A DNA stretch of 64,000 nt, from positions 660,001 to 724,000 of the forward strand of contig WHVD01000018.1 in assembly GCA_015178975.1 (NCBI GenBank), in the 5' to 3' direction. Of the stretch, positions 23,891 through 33,944 are shown one piece after another. The stretch's first letter is position 1. Each line of letters opens with the position of its first letter. Origin of the DNA: Hysterangium stoloniferum (taxonomy: Eukaryota; Basidiomycota; Agaricomycetes; Hysterangiales; Hysterangiaceae). Under the pieces are notes generated by a model that did no database searches, was not told the DNA's origin, and saw only the letters and a program-made list of their open reading frames with translations. The position numbers were made by a program, and so were the translations under genes.

Positions 23891-25144
23891 ATGACCTTCC
23901 TATTAGCTGGGGAGGTTGTAAACATTGACATTGAGATAGGTTGCGCACCTTCCTTTAACAGAACGTTGACTTTGACATCTACTTGTCCTAAATGTCCGTC
24001 TACTCCAAAGGCTTGGACATTCTTAGTTAATACTGACTCCAAGTGGGAGGAGACGTCAGTAGGAATGTCAGGTCCTAAATTAACCAGTTTATGCAGGTCC
24101 TCCACATGAAATGTTTCCATGGTGGCCACCTCTGACATTTTAGGGCCTGCTGGGTCGAAATCGTCTGTGAATTCCCATTCTGGGTGCTGTCCAAGAGATT
24201 GAGGATTAAGGACATGCTCCTCTTCTATTCTTGATAAGCTTTCTACTAAGTGAGCGATCTTGGTCGCTGTTGACTGCATTGATGCCTTCTTGGTCGGAGA
24301 TCTAGGTGTTTGGGCCCATTTGTTCGTGTCGTGAATTAATCCAACAGTTTCCCCTCGTCTAATGATTCTTGGTGTCAGAGAGGGGTTAGCGAGAGGTATC
24401 GTGGCACTTTCCCTAGAGATAGCAGTAGTGGGAGCAGCTAATATACTTCCATCATCATTCTGCAAGACAACTCCCTCGACTATTCATTGGTCACCGATAA
24501 GGTCTCCAACAAAGATTGGTACTAGTCGAGCGGATTCCAGTTCTATAGTACAATCCTGCAAAGCCCGTGTGACTCTTTCAGTACCCACCCCTTTGTCTGG
24601 TTTGGAAGTCAATTCACGTGAGTCATTGGCTAATTCCTCAAGGGGGATCTTGCTAATCGAGAAGGTTAAAGGCTGCAGTTCCTTGGAAGAACTGGCTGGG
24701 ATGGACCCCATCCTCCCTGGTAGAATCAATCTAGAGCCCAGCGGTTGGTCTCGTAGTGTCCCGAGCTTGTAGTTCACGTGAAAGTCCTCTCTGAGAAGAA
24801 TCGGAACAGTCATAGTACATTTCAGCAGTAAATCTAAGGAGCACACCGGTGTCGTCTTCGAGATAAATGGGGAGACTGACATATCCTAATACTTTGGCAT
24901 CACCGGTAAGTTGTACGAGGTGCAGCTTGAGTCCTTGTTTGAGCTTGGGGTGGTCCTCTAATTCCTTATAGAAATCCTCCAAAATTAAGGAGAGGTCGGC
25001 CCCAGTGTCCAGCCTAATTTTAATAGGATTAGAGGCTTCTGAGTTTCCTACACATCTGAAGATGTGTAATGCTGAGATCCCAATACTGGAATATCCACTC
25101 GGGGGGTCCCTTCTGTGGTAAATAATGGTCGAATCCTCCTTCAT
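23788..25144 (-). pseudogene. Aspartic protease and RT-proximal region of the chromovirus
   Basis: The protease active-site motif LDTGADLSLI lies near 24995 in the frame 25144-24731. The linker frame 24465-23788 joins it to RT, with ATKIAHLVESL and the segment before QPISMSMF. Frames are interrupted around 24470-24730. Protease would process Gag-Pol. Confidence 0.8.
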
Positions 25145-25147
25145 GAG

Positions 25148-25850
25148 TCAACTGGATCGAGGGTATTGAACTCTGGGTCTTTTGCTTTCTTTTCTTGTAG
25201 CCAGTTTGATGTTCCTCCTGACGCATCTACCGTTAGGTATCTCGGACGTAGCATTCAGAAGGGAGTCATCCACTTCAGAGTCTGACTCGTCACAAGGAAT
25301 TAAGTTGGGTAATTGTCCTGGATTGAAGGGGAAGTTCTCCTCCTCCAATCCCTCTGACTTAGAGGGATCCTCAATAATGTAGGTCTGACTTATTTCCTTA
25401 GATCGGTTCACAAATACTTCCTCGTCGATGATTTCCTCAATGGTGGGGGGTTCAGGTCGTGATAAGGCTCCCGTCTCAGTCAGACCTTTCCAGTTCTGAT
25501 GATGAGCACCTAGCCAATCTCTTTTCTCGAGAAAATCACAGTCCAATATAGAAATATAGACTTGCGATGCCTCATTCTCATTTGAAGATGGGTTCACGTC
25601 TGAAACAACGTCATCCTCTGTTTGAGGAAGGTAGACAGAAATGAAAATTGATTCCTCATCAATGTTATGTACTTGTCCCTGTATGCTTAATCCATAAACC
25701 ATTTCATAAGCTCTCTGATCCTCCGCCTCCTGAGTTGGGTTCTGCACAGAGCATTTGTTAATAGAGACATAATGTGACATCCTACCAGCATGAGGGCAGT
25801 CAATCTTAAAATGCTCTAAACTCCCGCAAATCCAGCACTCCTTCAGAGGT
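25148..25850 (-). pseudogene. Gag C-terminus with CCHC zinc knuckle and acidic linker
   Basis: The knuckle CWICGSLEHFKIDC (C-x2-C-x4-H-x4-C) lies near 25800-25845, interrupted upstream by a stop around 25870. The frame 25780-25148 encodes an acidic linker of about 210 residues leading to the protease. Confidence 0.75.
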
Positions 25851-26032
25851 TTAGCGGCACTTTTCTTGTCGCTTCATTTGAAAAAGAACTTGCCATGCCT
25901 CTTACCCTGTTTCACATTAGTTCTCCTAAGGACGGTTTTGTCTTCGACTTCGCCAAGAAGGACATGGCCTCGACTAATGGGGTCGATTCCCCCAGAGTAT
26001 TCTTCCTCATGCTGGGAATCCGACTCTTCCTG

Positions 26033-26952
26033 TTAGGCGATCATGACTCTGGGCTTCTGAAACTGGTAATGCTCTCGATGTGTTTGGACCCAAGCATTGA
26101 TCAGAGCCTCTTGCAGATTGTTAGCATAAGTCTGTAAGCTCATGATGTCGTCAATGGGTTGTCCTTGTAGAAGGTAAAGCCATTCCATGGGTAGCATGAG
26201 GATGAGTCTACATGTTTCGTCCTTTCGATTTTGGTGGAAACCATACAAGAATTTATAAAGCTTAATTCTCCATTGAATATAGTGAACAGGTGTCTCTCGA
26301 TCGTGGCTGATTTGTTGAAATTTCATGGCTTCCCATTCTAAGGCTAAAGGCTCGCACCAACGAGTTCCAAGTAATCCCTCTACGATACCCCAGAGGAACG
26401 ATCTGTGAGATCGACTGAACTCAGTGTGATGTTCACGGTCTAAGGTGCTCCACCAGATCTTGGCATTGCCGGTGAGTCGTCTTGGCAGAGCGACTCCTAA
26501 CAATGTGCTCATGGAGTCTGAGATCTCCGAAAGACTCATGATATCCATGATGTAGTCCAAGGCCTTGGATTGAGTTCCATCATTTTTGGGAAGGTCAGAC
26601 CATTTTATCTTGATGTCGTTGGTGTTCAGAGAGATCCTTTTCTCCTTGGTAAGTCATCGATAAGTGCGCTGGCTCGAGATTGGGTCGGAGTTCGAAAGGG
26701 AGGGTTAGGTACTCCTCCATGATGCCCCCCATGTCCCGAATTCCCTCCATAGCCTGAACTACTAGAGCTCCCAGACAAACTGCTAGGGGGTTCTCCTGGT
26801 GGCAGGAAGGGATTCGAGGAGATTGGCAGGGAATGGCGGGGATTATCTGGGTTCAGAGATCCTCGACCAGTGACCTGACCAGCTATGCCCTCGGTGAACG
26901 CAGTAGAGAAGGACGGTCGACCCCTATTGGCGACCGATCTATGTCTAGTCAT
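26033..26952 (-). pseudogene. Gag capsid region of the chromovirus
   Basis: Frame 26952-26626 starts MTRHRSVANRGRPS and has a Gly/Ser/Pro-rich N-terminus. Frame 26560-26033 contains a capsid-like stretch (RRLTGNAKIWWSTLD, ETPVHYIQWRIKLYKFLYGF) typical of the retrotransposon Gag fold. A frame break separates the two. Confidence 0.75.
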
Positions 26953-27450
26953 GGGTATCTCATCACCAAGGTTAGGATGATCTGAGATTCATTCGAAAGT
27001 GACGTGAGAACGATGAGTCCCCTGAGGAGGTGCCAGGCTGGTGTCACGAACGTACAAGCTCAAATTTCGATAACATTCAATTTAATATTTCTTCGACATT
27101 TCTTCGACATTCCTTTGACTTTCCGACTCGACTTCCGATTCGACTATTCTTCGACAATATCTTCAACTTGTCTCAGGTTGATGTCATTGATGATTTCACT
27201 TTGATATCATATTATCATCATAGGTAAATGATATATAGTATATAAGGGCAATGATAGGAACGAAGGAAGTCAGTCAGAAAACCTGTATTATTTATATTAT
27301 TACTGTATTACATAATCGTCGAACTTTTCCGAGTCCTTCTTTGACTTATTTATTCGTAAGCCTCTGTGTCCTATCTTTGCCTCAAATACTTTGTTGAATG
27401 AGGCATCTTTATTCGATATTGTTGAATATTCTTCAATTGTTTATTCGACT
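26953..27450 (-). other. Spacer rich in TTCGAC/GTCGAA words
   Basis: Between the extra 5' ORF and gag, 27060-27180 and 27315-27440 hold many short (A/T)TTCGAC or GACTT words separated by AT-rich sequence, with no open frame of note. It could be an RNA packaging or translation-control leader. That is inference only. Confidence 0.4.
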
Positions 27451-28558
27451 TTATTGAGTAAAATTTGATTCATGACAGCTGGGTTCCTTCAAAATTTCTC
27501 TCTCAATCTCGGTCGTATTCAAAGGCCGACGAGGCTGAGGTTGATAGAGGGGAGTGCAGATTTCCATTCCCTTTTCCTGAAGACAGTCTGCAACTTGCAT
27601 CCTCATATCTGATGGGAAGTCTTGCAAAATAATGGGACGATTGAGCGAATGAAGGAAACAAGTGTCATGAGACCCATTCAGGGTACAAACGAACGAACTA
27701 GTTGTGGAGATGGGCGAATTGGGTACCTGGATGGAATCACCATAAGGGTAGAGCACTTCCAAAACCATCTTATCGAGTCTCCTCTGATTTCACCTTAACC
27801 GACCCCTTAGAGTAAAATATGCAAACGAAGAATTCCGAGTAATCCCGTTAAGAGATTCCTCCAACATCTGGATGTATATATACTGGTAGTCAACCTTGGG
27901 GATGATGTGATCCCCACTGAGTAGGACGTGAAGGATTTGCAATGCATCATCGTGTGCGTGGAGCACTTCGAGAAATAAAGAGAACACTTCTTGCTTAAGA
28001 ATTATCCTTCCTCCTTCCATAACAGAAGTAACCTCACTCGACCATTTGGGAATCGAGTGGGTCAGATCCTCAAGGGTTCCAGGTCAACATGAATAGATCC
28101 TGCGCCGATAAAATGGCCTGATAACGACCTAACCAGACTGCTATAGTCACCGGTAAAAGAGGGTAATCCGTATTGTACTCCTCCACAAAGGGAGTAACCT
28201 GAAATGCAGGAATTCGATCGGTGTAGTACATATCCCATTGTAAGTCAATGGGCTGAGCGTAAACCATATGGCCCCCAAAGAATTGCTTGAGGATGACCTG
28301 CCTAGGTGGGAACGAGAGAATGGGCTCAGGAGCATGGGTAGTCCCGACATTAGTTCCAGGAGTGCTCAACTGCCCAGTTGGTGGATGTTCTTCATGTGGG
28401 TCTGGGGGAGTATCCGTTGATGGTCCGGCTGCTGCTCCAGGGGAGCTTCCAGGAGGAACTGGTTTTTGAAAAGTCAACGAAGACTTCCTCATGGTGACGT
28501 TACTGGGTGGTTCCAGACTTGCAGGTCTTTGACGAGGTTTTGAACTACTTGGGGTCAT
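27451..28558 (-). pseudogene. Extra 5' ORF of the chromovirus, unknown, broken
   Basis: After the 5' LTR the minus strand has a start codon at 28558 and an S/T/P-rich N-terminus (MTPSSSKPRQRPAS). About 370 codons follow in three pieces (28558-28070, 28020-27790, 27768-27451), separated by one frameshift and one TGA. The middle has a balanced composition (HMVYAQPIDLQWDMYYTDRI, IILKQEVFSLFLEVLHAHDD). No gag, pol or env motif is seen, and gag proper begins 500 bp further on. It may be an independent accessory protein or a divergent N-terminal gag extension. Confidence 0.5.
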
Positions 28559-28653
28559 CGAAGATCTCGGTGTTTGGTTCTTGCCAGTGGTTATTTACGT
28601 GCTTAGAAGCTATTAGTCGTAAAGTATCATTTTCTTCATAGGGAAAGAGCGGT

Positions 28654-28670
28654 CCAGCCCGGATCACCAC
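28654..28670 (-). promoter_or_regulatory. Primer-binding site of the chromovirus
   Basis: Directly inside the 5' LTR the minus strand reads GTGGTGATCCGGGCTGG. TGG at offset 2-5 followed by a GC-rich stretch is complementary to a tRNA 3' end (...GGATCACCA). The exact tRNA cannot be told here. Confidence 0.6.
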
Positions 28671-29300
28671 TGTGAAGAGTGGTGGAAGTTCTAACCATTC
28701 TATATACGAAGAATATCAACCGTTTAGGTATGACACGTAGTTGTATTGACTATCTAAGTTCAATACACGCCGATAAGTATCGACTATTTAGTTCAATACG
28801 TCCAAGCAAAGTAACTATCTAAGTAGAGTAGATAACTACAACGAAATAAAGGAATCGACCGTAGGTATGATCCCGAGTGACTGCTCAGGTGTAGAAATGA
28901 GTAACGAGAGTCAAATGATAAAGTAGCACGGATGTCGTCCACACAGATTGAGATATAGATAAGGTTTTGACTGGTACAGTTCGAAACCAAGAATGCGTAG
29001 ATAGTTGAAGCCCGTCTGTGATGGTCAAGATGATACCTCAATCATGACTTACAGGACACCTACTGTGTGTCTGGGTAAGTCGTGGTTACAAGGTAAAAAG
29101 TGTCTGAGTTTTAACTACAGGTGCTAGAATACATAAGTCTGGTGTGTATGCACCCACAAGAGTCGATGTACTGCAAACATAGGTCATTGAACTAATTATA
29201 AGTGTATAATAAAATAGAGAGAAAATAGAAATAATAAAGGAAATATAGTATGAGCTTATCCAACTATATTTCCCGAGTATATTTCACCATACCTCTCACA
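28671..29300 (-). repeat. 5' LTR of the chromovirus
   Basis: 630 bp, TGTGAAGAG...CTCTCACA, equal in length to the 3' LTR. It should carry the promoter of the element on the minus strand. Confidence 0.93.
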
Positions 29301-29490
29301 CTCACAGTGCCCCCCAGTTTGAAGGGATATGCTATATGGAGTCCCAGAAAGTGTCTGGGATGTCTCCCAGGTGTCTTGTGTGGAGCCCCCAAAACTGCAA
29401 GGTGCTGAGAACCCAGTGTTTGAAGAGAGGTTGGAGGGTTTAGGGGCAATAAGGAAAAAGAAAAAAGAAAAAAAAAGGGGGGGGGGGAAA
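29301..29490 (-). other. Internal remnant of the older LTR-F element
   Basis: CTCAC is followed by AGTGCCCCCCAGTTTGAAG, parallel to 18068-18090 of the complete element. The similarity fades before a purine/G tract at 29456-29488, where RNase H debris of another element begins. Confidence 0.6.
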
Positions 29491-29818
29491 TGGATCCTCA
29501 AAAGTTTAGTGGTTGAAAAATATTCCAAATTCTTGTGATCAGTAATGACATTGACCAGAATTGCAGAACCTTCGAGATAGTGCTGCTAATGTTTGAAAGG
29601 CTTGAAGATAGCCAAAAGTTCCTTATTGTGAATGTTGTAATTGAGTTCAGAAATTGAAAGTGTCCAGGAAAGAAATGTGACCAGGTGAATTTGCCATCAG
29701 AATCTTGGATGGAAAGAATTGTGGCAATTGCATAATTGGAAGCATCAGTTTCCACAATAATTGGAACATCAGGTTCCAATGAGAAAGAAAATTGAAGGCA
29801 TTTTTTAAAGTCTGAAAG
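29491..29818 (-). pseudogene. Ty3 RNase H remnant
   Basis: Minus-strand frame 29839-29498 contains EPDVPIIVETDASNYAIATI, the RNase H start with its catalytic Asp, and further on a degenerate copy of the NLEYFSTTKLL motif. LTR-B at 29819 interrupts it. Confidence 0.75.
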
Positions 29819-30672
29819 TGTTACAACTGGAAAACCCACCAGACTCCAGGCACTAACTTATATGCATCCACACCCTACACACACCAGTCATCAGTTTACC
29901 AGAATACCCACCAGACTCCAGATGACAGACCTGTCCATGCTCAACCTTTGTCACTTCATGTATCAGTCACCAGAATACCCACCAGGACCCACACCTGTCT
30001 ATCTCTGACCCTGTCCCACATACCAGTCACCAGACCCTGCTCGGAAAACCCATCAGCCCTCTAACTGAGCCCCATTCCCGTGATGGTTAAATGACCTGTC
30101 ACATTTTGGACTCCACTCCTGCCCCATTCCCATTATGGTCTAATGACCTGTCACATTTTGGACTGTGCTCCACTCTGTTCCATTCCTAATACCAAACTTG
30201 GTGTTTACTTATCTCGTTTCATGATTACTAGTTTGGATTTCATTATTACTGGATTTGGTATGACATACATTCCACAGTCTATATAGTCTGGCAGATGTTG
30301 TACATACAATCCAGTCAGAAAATCAGCTTAGATTCTCCCCAGTAATCTCAAGTACATTTTCTGCTCTAATCTCCTCTTTGAAACACACTGCTATTTACCT
30401 CATCAGGGCCCACAGGCTCCAACCTATCTATCACTTGACCTCTGACTCATCTCCACCTGACCCCTCAACTTCCACAGGATTCCTGCAGTCAATCCTCTGA
30501 CCTCACAACCCACCAACTACTCCCAGACTTCCTGGGATTCCCATCCACCTGTCTGAAATTGGACAACACAATCTTGTGAGGGCACAGCCTATAAGCTGAA
30601 GCCAAGTCCTACCAGCTTTCCCATGGGTTTCTCTGGAAACCCTCTGATAAGCTCTGCACACACCTCTTAACA
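29819..30672 (+). repeat. Solo LTR-B (854 bp)
   Basis: TGTTACAACTGG...CTCTTAACA. Flanks GAAAG and GAATG agree at four of five bases, a slightly decayed target duplication. Pol sequence lies on both sides. Confidence 0.8.
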
Positions 30673-31379
30673 GAATGGTGGAGCAGCATTTTTCATCAAA
30701 AACCCATGGTTGAGATTTACAGGTAAGTCAAGTGAGTGGTATTGTAATATCTGAATAGTTCCAAATAAATTGATGGTAGAAATTTGCAAAGCCCATGTTT
30801 TTACTGAAAGATTCTGAGGTGGAAGCCATCAGAGTCTGGTATATATATGTGATCATCAAGTCTAATGAAACCATGCTGGTCTTGAGACCACTGGGGTTGA
30901 TCAGGTCCATGGAGTTGGTGAGATGTGCCTTGGTTACTGGGTCTAGTGGAATTGCTGATAGAATATCTTGATGTAATTTGTCAATATCCATAATGATATT
31001 TCCATGCATTACTGGATGAATGAGGTAAGTAGCACAGACTGATGTGGTAAGTTGCAAGTTTGTGAATATACATAGGTTTCAAGTTGTGTGGGTTTACCAT
31101 AGCATAGTCATTACTCCCCTCTTTGGGGTAGACATTCCATCATCTAGTCAATGCATTGGGTTTTCCACCAAGGCAGCCAGGTTGACAGTGAAAAGGGGGG
31201 AAAGGAGTGGTAATCCCAAACCATATCCATGATTATGCCCTGTAAAGTCCATATAATAATTATGCTAAAAAATCAAAATCAACATTTCATCAACTGAACT
31301 CAAGTTACTTTTAGTACTGACACAAATTGGAGAACACCTGCAATTAATATGAGCAGGGTCATAAGGAACATTTAGGCTC
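30673..31379 (-). pseudogene. Rearranged Ty3 pol remnant
   Basis: Reading the minus strand from 31250: a linker between RNase H and integrase (HGNIIMDIDKLHQDILSAIP) is followed directly by the RT thumb motif GFANFYHQFIWNYSDITIPL. In normal pol order the thumb lies more than 1 kb before that linker, so the rem­nant is scrambled. Confidence 0.6.
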
Positions 31380-31450
31380 AAATGCCGAGGTATTCCAGAA
31401 CTATCAGAAAGTCACCGGGAACTTGGAAACTATCAGATAGGGTCAGGACG
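31380..31450 (-). repeat. LTR-D piece, part 1 of 3
   Basis: Matches LTR-D in reverse sense (CCAGAACTATCAGAAAGTCA near 31395). It is interrupted after 31450 by LTR-A and resumes at 33787-33813 and again at 38096-38160. Confidence 0.65.
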
Positions 31451-32320
31451 TGTTAAGAACTGAAAACTGACTAATGTCAGTTGGCCGACAGGGACTGATC
31501 AGAAGGACTTGGCTTCAGCTTATGTGCTGCACCCTTGCAAGTTACCGTCGGGTGTCCTTAAATTTCGGGTGGGTGAAGACTAGTCCCAACGAGTTCCTCA
31601 CGGTGAGTTACCGATCAGAACTGAAGGATAAGTTGTGTGTTGGGCTGAGGGGTTGGAGACTGAGAGCAGGTGAGCACACACAAGGGTGGGGAGTGGGATA
31701 CTTAATGTAAAGCTTATGGAGATGTAAGTGGGTGTTCTGAGTTGATATTCTGATTGCCTAGTAACTACAACTACAGTGGGTTCATATACAAGTTATTGGT
31801 GTCTAGAAAATACTAACTAAAGGAAGAGTGGAAACATTATTTTGACAAATAAACTTGACTAGGAATGGGAAGGTTATGATAAGTTTGGAGGCCATGATTA
31901 ACTGAGAGCAGGATTATGAGAAAAGGAAATAGTCCAAGGGTTACAAGTATATACAGTGACTCAAAAAACCCTTCGCATGTTTTGTACTTCAGACCTATAT
32001 TCCTGATAACTCAAAGAATAAAAATGCAACAATATCAAGAATATTTGTGAATATGCTCTATCATATCTAGATTATGGAAGTATGGTGCCATTACATAAGC
32101 TCCAAATATGGAAATATTACAAATATTTATATACAAGAGACTCATGCGAAGGGTTTTTTTGCTGGCAACTTTATGACTATAAATGCTTATAGTCATGTGA
32201 CCTTGTTGATTGTTTACCTCCAATTAGGTTCATATCAACAAAATCACGTGATGTCACATGACCATGTTGTACTGGAGTATAAATATATCACCTTTAGCAA
32301 CTAGTAATACCCCAATTCCC

Positions 32321-32641
32321 AAGATGTGCACTTTGTCTCTTGCCAGCCAGAATCATATCCTCTCACTGCTTGATGCTGGTCATTCAGCTAGCCACATTGC
32401 AGTTTATACTGGTCATAGCATTGGCACAGTCTCAAAGCTTCGTTCTAAGCATTGTTCTCATCTCCCTAAGTCCATTGGTGGTCGTCCCCCAAAGCTTTCC
32501 CCTACCAACATTCACTATGCACAGCACCTCATCAGCTCTGGGAAAGCTGACACTGCTGTTGATGTGGCCAAAGCTCTTAGGAGTGTCACCAACCAGTTCA
32601 TCTGCACCCAAACTGTGTACAATAGTCTTAATATGGTTGGG
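32321..32641 (+). pseudogene. Tc1 transposase, DNA-binding N-terminus
   Basis: The frame from 32258 holds the start MCTLSLASQNHILSLLDAGH and the paired helix-turn-helix region (IGTVSKLRSKHCSHLPKSIGGRPPKLS). It matches the N-terminus of the transposase at 44411-45365 residue by residue for about 100 positions, then runs into the internal terminal-repeat copy. Confidence 0.8.
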
Positions 32642-32850
32642 AATGGCTCAATAACCCTTCTAATGTTTGGTACTTCAGATTTACATCCCTGATAACTCAG
32701 AGAATAAAAATGCAAAAATATCAAAGATATTTGTGAATATGGTCTATTATATCTATATTATGGAAATACAGTGCCATTAAATAAGCTCCAAATATGGAAA
32801 TACTACAAATATATATATAGGAGATTTATTGGAAGGGATTTTTTGTGAGG

Positions 32851-33299
32851 TTTGGAGAAGGATTTGTGATGTTATGGGCTACATGCTGTGGGAAGGACCT
32901 GGGTATTCTTTCAAGATAGATGAGAGGATGGATGGGGACCTTTATCTTAATATTATAGAGAAGGACCTTCAAGCCAGCTTCAGCTATTATAGAAAATATG
33001 TGGGTGATGTCATCTTTCAGCAAGATCAGGACCTTGAACATACCTGCAAGAAGGCCCAGACTTGGTTTCAAGATAATGATTTCAATGTTCTCCAATGGCC
33101 AGCACAGTCTCCAGACCTCAACCCTATTGAACACTTGTGGGACTATGAAAAGAGGAGGCTAAGGGATACTGGTGTTGTGGGAGAGGGTGGAGGAGGAGTG
33201 GAACAAGATTGATGCAGAGGTGTGTCAGAATTTGATTGAGAGTATGCCTAGGAGGGTTGTAGCTGTGTTGAAGGCAAAGGGTGGCTATACTAAGTACTA
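32851..33299 (+). pseudogene. Tc1 transposase, catalytic C-terminus
   Basis: The frame 32829-33212 contains GDVIFQQDQDLEHTCKKAQT and QWPAQSPDLNPIEHLWD, the second Asp and the Glu of the DD34E catalytic triad. The first catalytic Asp region is absent because about 130 residues between the two parts are missing. A frameshift follows near 33170. Confidence 0.8.
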
Positions 33300-33786
33300 A
33301 ATATAAGTAGTTTTGTGGGACAGAGTGGTCAGCAAAAAAACCCTTCACATGAGTCTCTTGTATATAAATATTTGTAATATTTCCATATTTGGAGTTTATG
33401 TAATGGCATTATACTTCCATATTCTAGATATGATAGAGCATATTCACAAATATTTTTGATATTTTTGCATTTTTATTCTTTGAGTTATCAGGGATATAAG
33501 TCTGAAGGGTGAAACATGTGAATGGTTTTTTGAGTCACTGTATGGGCATACATATGTGAAACATAGAGTAGAACGGGTCAACATAATAAAAAAGGGATGT
33601 ATCAAAGTATAACCAGATAGTATGAGTATATTTTGACAGGGGCATAAATGGGGTTTGATTGCTGTGAAGGTACACATCAGTGTCAGGTGGCTGATGGTTT
33701 CCAATGTGAGAAACTGATTAGTAACTAGAATTGTCATAACCTTGGGGACCGGAGGCTTGCAACAGAGTTGTGACATAGTCGTAACA

Positions 33787-33813
33787 GGATGTCAGCTTCA
33801 GCTTATGTGCTGC
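33787..33813 (-). repeat. LTR-D piece, part 2 of 3
   Basis: Contains GTCAGCTTCAGCTTATGTGC, the shared LTR block, up to the GCTGC duplication that marks the insertion of LTR-H. Confidence 0.65.
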
Positions 33814-33944
33814 TGTGAGGTATCAGCATTATCTCATAATTTTCTCTTAATTTTCTGTGAATTATTTAATATTTTCTCAAATTTATTGTATTTTTATTAT
33901 ATTTTTATTGTGAAATATAAGAGGCATCATATGATGAAATATGG

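Larger units (their letters stand above)
17443..29300 (-). mobile_element. Complete Ty3 chromovirus (11,858 bp), inactivated
   Basis: Two 630-bp LTRs (17443-18072 and 28671-29300) bound an internal region of 10.6 kb, flanked by CTCAC duplicated at 17438-17442 and 29301-29305. On the minus strand, 5' to 3': LTR, primer-binding site, extra 5' ORF, repeat-rich spacer, gag with capsid and CCHC knuckle, aspartic protease, RT, RNase H, integrase, chromodomain, extra 3' ORF region, polypurine tract, LTR. Multiple frameshifts and TGG-to-TGA stops make it non-autonomous now. At nearly 12 kb it is long for a fungal chromovirus, mainly because of the two extra ORF regions. Confidence 0.93.
31954..33540 (+). 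mobile_element. Composite Tc1/mariner element (1587 bp)
   Basis: Outer ends CAGTGACTCAAAAAACC and its complement are flanked by duplicated TA (31952-31953, 33541-33542). The uninterrupted site is seen in the LTR-A copy near 1871. Long inverted repeats of about 205 bp occupy 31954-32165 and 33330-33540. A third copy of the left repeat sits inside at about 32642-32850 and cuts the transposase into an N-terminal and a C-terminal part. Confidence 0.85.
31451..33786 (-). repeat. Solo LTR-A interrupted by a Tc1 element
   Basis: Starts TGTTAAGAACTG and ends GTCGTAACA. The 5-bp flanks are GGACG (31446-31450) and GGATG (33787-33791), a target duplication with one CpG-to-TpG change. Without the Tc1 insert the LTR is about 750 bp. 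Confidence 0.85.
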
